Positions 1-10,321 of a DNA stretch of 24,282 nucleotides are shown piece after piece. This DNA is from Syncephalis fuscata. Lineage: Eukaryota > Zoopagomycota > Zoopagomycetes > Zoopagales > Piptocephalidaceae. The stretch's first letter is position 1. Each line of letters starts with the position of its first letter. A program made the position numbers and the translations under genes. Where the stretch lies: assembly GCA_025786725.1 (NCBI GenBank), contig JAHLTZ010000131.1:1-24282 (forward strand), in the 5' to 3' direction. Below the pieces are notes generated by a model. The model saw only the letters and a program-made list of their open reading frames with translations, ran no database searches and had not been told where the DNA came from.

Positions 1-325
1 GTCGTAGACGGTATAGCCGTATCTTTTATACTACGCGTAATCATTGTATTTAATTGTCTATGCTGACCCATTCCACTACGACATAAACGCCACATTGTAA
101 CTAATTGTTGAAAACGGCAATAATACACCAATACTGTATAGAATAAAAATAAACATAAAATAAAATAGTAAAGTGTTAATATTATTTAATCAAGTGTTAT
201 AATAATTATTAGGATCCGAATCTACCCGTATTAAGTGGTATGGATTAGCGCACAATCTGCTGATATCTATCTACAACACTCTCCTTTTTCGTTTGATCAT
301 TCAAGAAAGTGCTTCTTTGTGAATC
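1..325. promoter_or_regulatory. Upstream region of QCR9, no gene seen
   Basis: AT-rich sequence with no convincing coding frame on either strand. It includes a run of A/T-rich sequence around 140-215 and presumably carries the QCR9 promoter and 5' leader. No clear TATA element or other site stands out. The far left could be the end of a neighbouring transcript outside the window, but nothing shows it. Confidence 0.4.
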
Positions 326-586
326 ATGTCAGCTCTTAACAAGTTCAACCACTTGATTGTGAACTCACTGTTCCGCCGTAATTCTGTGTTTCTTACCGGT
401 ATATTTGTCGGTGCTTTTGCCTTTGAGATTGGCTATGATTGGCGTGACAGAGCGTATCTGGAAGCGATTGAATCAAGGGTAAGTTTGCTATGGATCCCAA
501 CAGCTCTACTCGTAACTATAGTATAGTATTAACGCGTTTAAATCTAGCGTACCTGGGATGATATCAAGGATCGTTATTCTGCTTAG
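326..586 (+). CDS. QCR9: Cytochrome bc1 complex subunit 9 (QCR9/UQCR10 family)
   Basis: Small subunit of mitochondrial respiratory complex III in the inner membrane. It helps hold the Rieske protein and cytochrome c1 in the assembled complex. Two exons are predicted, 326-478 and 548-586, with a 69-nt GTAAGT...TAG intron falling between codons, giving 63 residues, the usual size. The family pattern is clear: a basic FRRNSVF stretch at about 16-22, one membrane helix at about 22-36, and the conserved end WDDIKDRY in exon 2, like the WKxIKxKY end of animal and fungal homologues. Without splicing, the frame runs into unrelated residues and loses this end, which supports the intron. Confidence 0.93.
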
Positions 587-1376
587 ATTTCCATCTAACA
601 ACAACAACAACTATAAATACAGCGAAAATGAATAAACATGACTACATATCGTGTGATTTACTATTTCAATGAACATTTTAGTTACTATTGTCTATTTATG
701 TTCCAATCAAGTGATGGATGTTCATTATATTTCCATGAAATGTATACACACACATATATATAGCCACAATACATAGAAAAGTATATGATGTTTGATAGAG
801 CGTTATAATGATTGTAAATGAACCAATAACTGTATTGCTTCGTGTTAACACCACATCTCTGTAACAATACAGGTGGATAGTTGATAGAAGAGAACGACAA
901 GACTTTTATTCTATTAATAATACACGACTACTATTCTACACAGTATATTACACTCTACTGGTGTGAGTACACCCTTATTGTTCTGTTGACTACACACATT
1001 CTATTCTATTCATTCTGAAGTAAGCGTAGTTACTCCGTCTATACCTGTTACTGCTACTGCGCTTGTGCTTGTTGTTCTTGTTCTATTAATAGTACGCAGT
1101 TTGTTTGTCTATAGTGTATTTATCTATGCAGCGTTATAGTTCTCGTCGTCATCAGTACCAGTACAGTAGTACGCCACCGCGAAAGACAAAATCACTCCAT
1201 GCTCGACGTCGCCACTGGCTTCCACTATTTATTGCCCCACCACGGCCCCGTCTAGTCATTAGTACAGCGTCGCCGCTATCGACTATTCCAAGCACTCATG
1301 GTCTCTCTCGTCTCCTCACTCTTCTTCTGACTCCTCTTCCTTTCCCTCCCCTTCCGCTCAGCAACCGACGACTGCC
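587..1376. other. Intergenic: QCR9 3' UTR and PI4K upstream region
   Basis: An AATAAA polyadenylation signal lies at 631-636, 45 nt past the QCR9 stop. From about 1100 the base composition becomes less AT-rich. The frame used by the PI 4-kinase is open from 1263, right after an in-frame TAG whose AG could serve as an acceptor, up to its first ATG at 1377. It reads as a serine-rich peptide, so an extra 5' exon of the kinase is possible. A second open frame from 1126 (ATG) to 1419 is Arg/Pro/Leu-rich and recognised as nothing. Confidence 0.5.
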
Positions 1377-3982
1377 ATGCCATGGCTCAACAGTCACAGA
1401 CCCATCAATATACTGTTAGATACACCGCCAGCCATTGATTCTCCCTATTTGGCATCCAATTCATCACAGCCATCTATTCTACTATCAAGTAATAGACATA
1501 GTCGCCAAGAAAAGGAAGAGGCTGCAGAAGAAGAGGAGGAGGAAGAGTCTGATAATGAAGATAATGAAGAAATCAATGTACGGCGTCCATTGTTGGGAAA
1601 ATTATCTCATCAACCAAAACGTCATCAAAATGATGGTAATAATTATGCGGTTTCAGAAGATTTAGTTACAAAACCTTTAGTAAAATTGTATCGACGAGGG
1701 AATAATGAAATGAAAGCTAGTTATGCAGTTATTTATTCACCACTTTATACACCTATCAATACATCAACGTCTATTGCTATTCCATCTATTAAGAGTTCTA
1801 TGGATGGACGTCATAAGGGATCTAGTGCTAGAATAGGTATGTCAGCATCACCTAGATCATCTGTGCCGGCTGTACCGGCAACGGATGAGGAGGGAACACT
1901 GAGACGGTCAACAAGACGAAAGCGTAAAGGGCGTAAGCGACAAGTAGATTTACGAATGAGTGTATTTCAACCACTTCCCAATGAATTAGAAAGTTGGCAG
2001 GTAAGTAAATAGTCCAGTAACATTGATAGATACTAATTAATATTTGCTTGGTTAGACAGAAGTTGTTAGTTGTACACCATTTCATGCGCCTGTTAATAGC
2101 CGCGACTTTAACTCTAAAGTGGATAGAGTCAAGATGGCTATTAATAATAATATACAACCAGAGAGAAATGCGCAAGGGTCATCCGGATCGTATTTCTGTA
2201 GAATGTTGTTACCAAATAGTGATGAGGTGTCTACACGTTATCGATATGCGTTAGATCATAGAGATCCACCATTACAACGTACGCAAGTAGTGGGTATATT
2301 CAAACCAAAGAATGAAGAACCATATGGACATTTAAATCCCAAATGGACTAAATGGCTACACCGTAACTGTTTCCCCTGTTTCTTTGGCCGTAGTTGGTAA
2401 GTAATATATACATAACTATATAGATATGTAAATTATTAATGATGCTAATATGTTTTTAGTTTGATTCCTAATTTGGGATATTTATCAGAATCGGCAGCAT
2501 TTCTACTTGATCAAAGACTAGGATTGAATATTGTGCCACATACTAATATTGCTCATTTAGCATCTACTTCATTCTATTATGGGAAGCGTAGACGTAGAAG
2601 AGCGAATAGAGAGCACAATGAGGAGGGAATGACTAGTACGGGGAATGACTATTTACCGCAAAAGATTGGTAGTTTTCAATTATTTGTTGATGGCTATGAA
2701 GATGCCGATAAGTTCTTCTCTAATCATCCCTGGACTGAGGATGATGCACCTGAAGTAGATCCAGCAGTTGATTATACCAAGAAGAATGCAACTGCTGAAT
2801 TTAGATGGTCAGCGTCTATTAAAAAGCAATTTCAAGAAGAATTTGAGAAATTAGTGATATTAGACTATCTAATGCGTAATACAGGTGAATAGATAGTATT
2901 GATTGCAAATTGTCAATGTATTTATTAGTATATTTGTAGATCGTGGTATGGATAATTGGATGATCAAGTGGTGTATGGCACCTGATGAACATCCAGCTGG
3001 TTGGTGTACTACAAGTGAAGAAGATTGTAGTCAATTACATACTACTGTCACTACTACTGCTGCTGCTGCCACTAATCATTATAATGTACAATCTGATATT
3101 ATATTTAATGATCACTCAAGTGATCATACGTCAAAGCAGGCTACTAGATCATTGCGTAATACAAATAGTGATTTAATTACACCAGAGTATTTATCTGGTC
3201 CATCTACAACATCACCATCTAATAGTACACGTCCTCATTTACATATTGCCGCTATTGATAATGGATTGGCCTTTCCGTGGAAGCATCCAGATGAATGGCG
3301 CTCTTATCCATTTGGTTGGCTTAGTCTGCCTTCTAGTATTATAGAGAGACCATTTTCGGAATTTACTCGACAGGCGATGCTAACTAAATTGACGAATCAT
3401 CGATGGTGGGAGCGTACAGTGCAGTCACTCCACGCGCTATTCCGTCAAGATGAAGACTTCAACGAACGTATGTTTCATCGCCAATTATCGGTAATTAAAG
3501 GACAGGCTTGGAATTTGGTAGAGTGCCTAAGGGATCCCACGAAAGGCCCAGTTCATCTGTGTGATATGGTGGCCGTGGCAGTTATTGAGGAAGAGGTGGA
3601 TGCGCCGTCACCACTACCGGTAGATCCGAACCACCCGCCAGCCATACCGCTTACCGAGCAGCAACTGGATGGAGATGGAGAGGAGGGTGGTGAATCACCG
3701 CCAAGACCGCCGCATTCACTAGCTCGGTTAAAGGAGCCACGGTATAGACGTAGTGTCCATAGTTTGAGAAGTGCGACGAGTAATCGGTCACAGCACAGTA
3801 GACGTAGTAATCGCAGTGGCCACGCTGCAGCCACCGCTACCGCTACTGGTACTTATCATGGGGCGTTGTCGCCTAACTATTTTGATGCACCGGCAGCAAC
3901 AACAAGAACCCGACGGCGACAACGTGTAAAAGAACGACTACAATTTCTCACACAAATACGACCTTGTTTTACATGGTGTTAA
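1377..3982 (+). CDS. LSB6: Type II phosphatidylinositol 4-kinase (Lsb6/PI4K2 family)
   Basis: Makes phosphatidylinositol 4-phosphate on Golgi, endosome, vacuole and plasma membranes. Exons are 1377-2000, 2056-2396, 2460-2884 and 2940-3982, together 810 residues, against about 480 in humans and 607 in yeast. The extra length is low-complexity sequence: an acidic run at about 45-66, a basic run at about 177-189, an insert after the catalytic loop and one before the C-terminus. Conserved parts appear in order: QGSSGSYF (about 248-255), the ATP-binding lysine K291 in GIFKPKNEEPYG, a CFPC segment at the position of the palmitoylated cysteines of PI4K2A, the catalytic loop RNTDRGMDNW (461-470) and AIDNGLAFP with D570. 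The C-terminus FTWC matches the aromatic end of the family. A dileucine RRPLL (69-73) resembles the AP-3 sorting signal of PI4K2A. The start is the first in-frame ATG, and the frame is open upstream to 1263. Confidence 0.95.
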
Positions 3983-4073
3983 TATTACAAGTTGTTACAA
4001 GTTGTTAGTGCTGATGATCCTGTTTGTTATTCATATTAGTTGGTTGATTGATCAATAGTGTTTTTATTTTATT

Positions 4074-4079
4074 AATAAA
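4074..4079 (+). terminator. Polyadenylation signal of the PI 4-kinase
   Basis: AATAAA about 90 nt past the stop codon, in a T-rich then A-rich context. Confidence 0.6.
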
Positions 4080-5000
4080 GTAAATGATTAAATTGATCTA
4101 TTGATTGGTGGCATTAATGGGATATGCATTAATGCAGCGGCTGGCGCATGCACCTAGCTGAAAACCAAGCATTAATAATGCCCCTTGTTTGTATATAGCA
4201 TGGCCATACTGCTGACAGTAAGATGAATGTCGCCGCCTTGTTTGTTAAAAGTCTGGCCTATGCCCGTGGCAAGTTCATGTTTCACACAACAAGCACCAAA
4301 TTGTACGCAATTTAGGCGCCATCGGTGCACAATTGAACGTGGGGCCGGATGGTGCGCAATGTGAATGATTTGATTGTTTGCTTATATTGTGATTGGGTGT
4401 CAAATGACTATAGCCAATAAAATTCGCGCAGTTGAACTAGACATTCTTTCTATTGAAAATGAAACTAGGTGGTGAGTGACGTCAGTCATCAAAATATTTA
4501 TTATCATAGATTTATTATCCAATATACATACTGAATATATGCATATATCCTTTATCATTGCCATTTATACTTTTACTATTGTATATCATTTTAGAAGTAG
4601 AAAAGTAAAAGAAAATATAGCCAGTACAGTTATCGTGTACAACAATTTTGTATGTACAGTATTAACAGTAGTAGCAGATCGCACTATTATAATAGTACTA
4701 AAGAGTTGTTCAATGACTATGCTAGCAGTGCTTTCTACATCATTGCTGTTGTATGTAAACAGCTGCTATATATGACGACTGTGGCGGCTACATACTGCCA
4801 AAGTCTTTATATGCTTTGGTTTACTATAGATCTGCAATGCTCCATAGTAATGACAAAGCAAAAGACAAAATTTACAGCACATATTCAACATAGCATATAA
4901 AAAAGTCAGAAATGCACTTACTGTGTCAATAAAACTGTTAATACTAGTGATTGGAGTAATAAAGGTCAGATTACAAAAGAGCAATGCAAGTACATAGTGT

Positions 5001-5056
5001 AAATAATGTTTGTATCTAACTAATAGCCAAATAATGTTTGTATCTAACTAATAGCC
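5001..5056. repeat. 28-bp tandem duplication
   Basis: Two identical 28-bp copies, 5001-5028 and 5029-5056, each starting AAATAATGTTTGTATC and ending CTAATAGCC, followed by six more matching bases. No mutations separate the copies, so the duplication looks recent or is an assembly artefact. It lies in noncoding DNA. Confidence 0.9.
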
Positions 5057-6192
5057 AAATAACTACTGATACTATATATGTACCATATATGGAGTGTACA
5101 AGTATATGTAATGGATATATGCAATCAAGCGTAAAGAAAGAGAAAGGGAAATGTGATGACGTAGATTGTGAGCTGTGAGCCTGTCAGTCAATATTTATAA
5201 ACAGCCGAGTTTAATTGATTAATAAATGGAGTGTAAATAATAAAAGTCAATCTATCCAACATGTCGGTACATCATAAAACAACAAGTGAAGCAATAATGC
5301 ATTAAGAATAAAAGCTATTTGGTATTAAAACTACTCATTATTATAAAAAATATATTTAGTATAATAACGAGTATAATAAAAAATATTTTACCACCAAATA
5401 ATAAGCCATTACTATAGAATATGTTTTTAGTAAATAATGAGTTACAATATAAGAAATAATAACAAATAATAAAGACAGCTTGCGATAAAATATACTGATT
5501 TATTCTATATACTAATAAAAGAGCAATAACAATACATCATAGCGTATTAGTGGTAGTCTATACACAGTGTAGCAATATATCCTGAATGTTGCATAGAAAA
5601 GAACTACAGTGTAGATATTTGTCGTACAGTTTTGTTAGTAAGTAGCACGGTTTATTATTAGCTGTCCATCAAGGACTATAGCTATAGTGCTGGGCAGTGA
5701 GTTAAATAACGCATGTGGTACTTGTGAAGCTACTAAAACACATTTACTCCTGATAAGGCGAGATAATAAGTACAGGCCAAGCATAAACAATAGCATGGCA
5801 TGCATAAGCAATTAGCATGGCGAGCATGATCAACTGCGTATAACGTCTATTTCTATGCGCTGCAATGTCATTTATTATTTCATGAACGGTTAGTGACTTT
5901 GTATAAAACAAATATACCATTGTTCAAGGTTCGGGGCCATTGTATTCAGCCCAAATATCTAACAGCTAAATATATCCATCGCTTGATTAGTGTAACCAAC
6001 TATCTTGCACTTAACGGAGGGACTATCTGGTGTAACGAACAGCAACTTGAAACGTCTTGCCAACCTATATTCAATATGTATTCTACTATACACAGGTGGG
6101 TGCCTTGACAACCTACCATGTTGTACTTGTTTTACTAGCAAGTATTATTAGATTTGTTACTGATTGCTAGTGATGATATGTCATGTTACTAC

Positions 6193-6198
6193 CACGTG
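6193..6198. promoter_or_regulatory. CACGTG E-box, possible Pho4-type site
   Basis: A perfect CACGTG palindrome about 1 kb upstream of the phosphate transporter start. In yeast the phosphate regulator Pho4 binds this hexamer. The distance is large and one hexamer is weak evidence. Confidence 0.25.
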
Positions 6199-6859
6199 CC
6201 GGCGTCGTGGATGTGTGACGCTACCGTGTGATGCCTCATCTGATTTCTAATGGTAAAGATATGACGACCCGACCACGATAATGACTATATGGAGATAGTA
6301 ATAGCGATTGCGGTAACGAGTTTTCCCGTAAATATATCCGGTACTTCAGCGGCCGAGTATGTGACACTGATGGACACTATAAAATTCACAGCTGGTTAAG
6401 TATTATAGAAGACGTATATAGTGTGGTATATACTGTGGGTATGTTTCTCCTTTCTCCCCCGTTTCCCTTTCGAACTTTGTTGTCTCTTGTAGCCACGACT
6501 ATCCTTATTTGAGCAAACGAAAGTGAGGGACGGCCTCTGAACGACTCCACCACCACCACCACCTATTCTTGTACTTATTACTACAAACGACAACCAGACA
6601 GACAAACAAGGGGGCATCATCATTTGCATGAATTAAAACATTGAAACAAGTCGGTTTATTTGATCCAGCCGGTTAGTTTTATTTCGATACAAGAGCCCGC
6701 TACACAGGCCAGTATTTTGCAGCTATTGTCCAAGCCCCGTTTTCTGGTTATTTGAATAGGGACGCCAGTTTTACCGGTACGTGTCTATATAGTTCTGTGC
6801 TTGCGCGTGGTCCTTGTTGGCCATATGGATAAATAGCTAAAAGCGGCGTGAAGAGTCTT

Positions 6860-7050
6860 TTTTTCTTTCCGTATTGCTCTATTAATTTTACCATTCATTT
6901 TCTTTTGCTTCACCGGTGGGACAAAAGTATTGCAGCCTAAATAGCTTGGCATATTTATCTACACGAACATTTCTTTACTAGGCCTTTTGCTTTTCTTTTT
7001 TTTGCCTACTCTTTCTTTTTTTCCCTATTGCCAGTCAGTCTCAGTGCTGC
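6860..7050 (+). promoter_or_regulatory. Pyrimidine-rich promoter of the phosphate transporter
   Basis: Several T/C tracts (about 6859-6872, 6987-7005 and 7010-7026) lie 150 to 350 nt before the transporter ATG. Such tracts are common just upstream of fungal transcription starts. No convincing TATA box was found. Confidence 0.4.
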
Positions 7051-7205
7051 TTAATAGTGGTGACCTTTCGTGGCTGCCATAAAACGGTCATACACAACCT
7101 AACCTATCTTTCTCTACCTTCTATAACGAGTAGTACTACGTATCTAATCAGAAAATTTTTATTATTTAAAGAACATTTATACGTATCTACGTACACGATA
7201 TCATA

Positions 7206-9777
7206 ATGAAATTCGAACGACAGCTCGAACTTAACGCAAATCCCGACTGGATTGATTATTACATCAAGTAAGTATTATATTATAGTCCACTTGGACCAGT
7301 ATTTAACCGGATATTAATATAATGTATTTTATAGTTATGGTCGGCTAAAGAAATTGACCTACAAGGAAGAAAAGGTCACTTCAGAACTACGATCGACAGG
7401 CAGTCTTGAACAAAAACTTGAATCGCCAGGATGTCCGTCTAAAACACTTATGACGTTCCAAGATGCGGTCGAACAAGAATTAGGCCATGTTGTATCGTTC
7501 TACCAAGCAACTGAATCATCACTTTATGAACGTCTCGACCAGTTGACCCGCCATTGTTTGGAAGAAAAGGCCCGTCGTGAAATTGAAGCCGATGAATCGA
7601 ATACTCCGTATATTCATCCACATTGGTGGGAAGGCGGCTGGACAGACGCACAAGTACCCATGGCTGAAGCACGTAAAAATGATACTTTGAGTGCGCCTTC
7701 TCATACAATTAGCGGTATTACCGAAGAAGATGTTCATTCTGACACTTATACCATTGCCTCGGCACGCCATATGGGCCAGTTACGTTCCGGCCTTTCATCA
7801 CCCACCGTATCGATGCATGGTGGTGCTTCGGACGATGACGAACTAAAGGATGAAGCCCGTCAATTGTTTATGCAACTATCAGAATTGGAACGTTACGCGC
7901 AGCTTAATCGTTCTGGTTTTGATAAGATTCTAAAGAAACACGATAAAGTAATGGGATCAACGCTACGTAAATGGTTTATGAATGAGCGAGTCGACATGGC
8001 ACGTCCATTCCAATCTGATACGCAAAGCACTTTGCGTCGTAAAATCCTTCGAGTGGAGGTTCTTCATGGATTTGCAGCTCGTATTGATAATTCACGTAAA
8101 AATGGTACATTGCTACGCCGTTTACTTCGTGATAAAATCACTTTTTCACGCAACACCGTATGGCGTGATATGATTAACCGTGAGCGTATGATGTCAACGG
8201 TTGATGTTGACTCACCGGAAGATATTGAGGAAGCACTTGAACGGCCACACAATCGTATGCGGCTCTTTGGACGTGAGCTGCCATTCCCGCGCATTCCACG
8301 CAGCTTTATAATTGGTGTGCCATGTGTTATCATTTTTATTGTGTTGCTTTGCCTACCAATCATGAATAACTCATCGGAACGCAATTGTCTGGCTCTTCTC
8401 GTATTGGCCTCTTTGTTCTGGGCCTTTGAAATTATACCGCTCTTTGTTACTTCAATGCTGGTGCCATTCCTCGTTGTTATTTTAGGTGTTATGCGCGATG
8501 CTGAGGGCAATGCATTGCCAGCACCAAAAGCAACCAAGACTATTTTTGGCGCTATGTTTTCACCAGTAATTATGCTATTGCTGGGTGGCTTTGCTATTGC
8601 TGCTGCATTTAGCAAATATCATATTGCTCGTAAGATTGCTGCTGTTGTACTTTCCAAGGCGGGTACACGACCAGAAGTTGTACTTATTTCAAATATGGCA
8701 GTGGCCGCCTTCCTCAGTATGTGGATCAGTAATGTGGCTGCACCTGTTCTTTGCTTCTCGCTACTCGAACCGGTACTTCGTTCTATGCCGTCGACTTCAA
8801 ATTACGGTAAAAGTCTTGTACTAGGTATTGCACTTGCCTCAAATGTTGGCGGTATGATGTCGCCCATCAGTTCACCTCAGAACTTGATTTCGATTGATGT
8901 CCAAAAACCAGCGCCATCCTGGGGCTCTTGGTTTGCCGTTGCTTTACCCGTGGCCATTATATCGCTATTTGGCGTCTGGGCCTTACTCATGATCACTTAT
9001 AAGCCACACCGCGAGAAGGACACTGTTGTTACCATTCGTAAATACGATGAAGCATTTGGCTGGAAACAATATTTTATTATTGCCGTTACTCTATGCACCG
9101 TTGTTCTTTGGTGTATCGAGTCACAGCTTAAAAGTTATGTCGGTGATATGGGTGTTTTAGCTATTATTCCACTTGTTGTATTCTTCGGTTCAGGCCTACT
9201 TACCAAGGAGGATTTCAACAATTTCTTGTGGACAGTTATTATGCTTGCTATGGGTGGTATTGCCCTGGGTCAAGCTGTTAACAGCTCGGGTCTATTGCAC
9301 ACCATTGCCACGGAGATTAGTGAGGCCGAAAAGGGCTTTTCACTTTGGGCTGTGACGGCAGTATTTGCTCTTTTAATGGCGGTTATTGCTACATTTATAT
9401 CGCATACTGTGGCGGCACTTGTCATTCTACCTGTGGTCAATGTCGTCGGCCAGAGTATGCCAGAGCCACATGCTCGACTAATGGTTATGGTAAGTCTTTA
9501 AAGCAGTACAGTGACTATAGTCATTGCTATTTCTTCTAAACATTAACTAACAAATATTTATTACTATTAATAGGTTTGCACAATGATTTGTTCTGGTGCT
9601 ATGGGATTGCCGGTCTCAGGATTCCCCAATATGACGGCTATTATGCTTGAAGATTCAATGGGTCGTAATTATTTGAAAACGATCGATTTTATCAAAGTTG
9701 GTGTACCGGCCACGCTGTTCACTGCATTAGTGTCAGTATCGCTAGGTTACGGTATCTTGTTGGCTCTTGGATTCTAA
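7206..9777 (+). CDS. SPX-domain low-affinity phosphate transporter (Pho87/Pho90/Pho91 family)
   Basis: Membrane phosphate carrier: an N-terminal SPX domain that senses inositol pyrophosphates, fused to an SLC13-type sodium/dicarboxylate-like transporter. Exons are 7206-7267, 7335-9489 and 9574-9777, giving 806 residues. The first exon carries the diagnostic SPX start MKFERQLELNANPDW, continuing across the intron to INYGRLKKLTYKEEK with the lysine cluster that binds phosphate-rich inositols. The second SPX part runs from about 197 (QLFMQLSELERYAQLN) to the KILKKHDK helix at 218-225. Membrane segments start at about 345. SLC13 hallmarks are SNVAAPVLCFSLLEP, the MSPISSPQNLISI loop and, near the end, SHTVAALVILPVV followed by SGFPNMTAI. 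The first ATG is required for the SPX start. I cannot tell plasma-membrane Pho90 from vacuolar Pho91. Confidence 0.95.
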
Positions 9778-10321
9778 AATGTTCATTTCTATAACGTTCT
9801 TTCCTTTCTCTTCTACTTACTATAACTTACTTCTTACGTTATATTTTTATATCGAATAAGAAGAATAAATACACAGTTATAACATAATGAGCTATCCATT
9901 TTTATTTAATATTTTAACATTGTAATAATTGAGTAATTAGAATATGGATATTTAAATAATGTTCATTGTATCGCTTTACTAAAATGGTGAAGATGAGCAC
10001 AATACACAAATAATGGCAATGGTTTGATAGAAAGCTAGAATAATGTAATCATATTGCTTTTTGCTTGGACATCGACAATGAAATCATGTTTATTACTAAA
10101 GCTTGCATAGCTGAATAGGTGCAACTAAATGCAGACTTGCTGGTAATATAATGACGCCATTGATTAAAAGACGAATAAATCGGGACATTGGCTAGAACTT
10201 GGTATACGAATAAGCTGATTGGCAAGTGCCAACTGATCTTGCTTTTGCCGAATATATACCTAAATTATATCGGACTAGTAGCCCAGCCATGTTACTAATG
10301 CTAGCGTCTTGAATGTACCGG
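9778..10321. other. Convergent intergenic stretch, transporter 3' UTR and micro-exon gene 3' UTR
   Basis: No open frame of interest. It holds the transporter's AATAAA at 9864-9869. On the minus strand, TTTATT at 10089-10094 gives an AATAAA about 230 nt past the predicted stop of the micro-exon gene. Confidence 0.45.
9864..9869 (+). terminator. Polyadenylation signal of the phosphate transporter
   Basis: AATAAA 87 nt past the stop codon, the first such motif downstream. Confidence 0.55.

Larger units (their letters stand above)
3983..7205. other. 3.2-kb intergenic region, no gene recognised
   Basis: Apart from the 3' UTR of the PI 4-kinase at the left and the transporter promoter at the right, I see no coding exon, tRNA or other RNA gene. 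Short open frames (for example 4476-4775, 4652-4900 and 5893-6108 on the plus strand) have no family resemblance and the composition of AT-rich noise. The stretch contains the duplication at 5001-5056, a CACGTG at 6193-6198, a short CAC repeat near 6550 and pyrimidine tracts after 6850. Confidence 0.5.

Noticed and set aside
685-900. 71-codon minus-strand open frame downstream of QCR9
   Set aside because: AT-rich noise composition (Tyr, Ile, Asn) and no recognisable domain.
3553-3834. 93-codon minus-strand open frame
   Set aside because: Antisense to the low-complexity C-terminal part of the PI 4-kinase; its Ser/Leu-rich reading is a by-product of that bias.
4476-4984. Overlapping short open frames on both strands
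   Set aside because: Isoleucine- and tyrosine-rich readings typical of AT-rich noncoding sequence, with no motif or conserved block.
8064-8615. 183-codon minus-strand open frame
   Set aside because: It lies wholly antisense to the well-supported SLC13 domain of the transporter and has no family resemblance.
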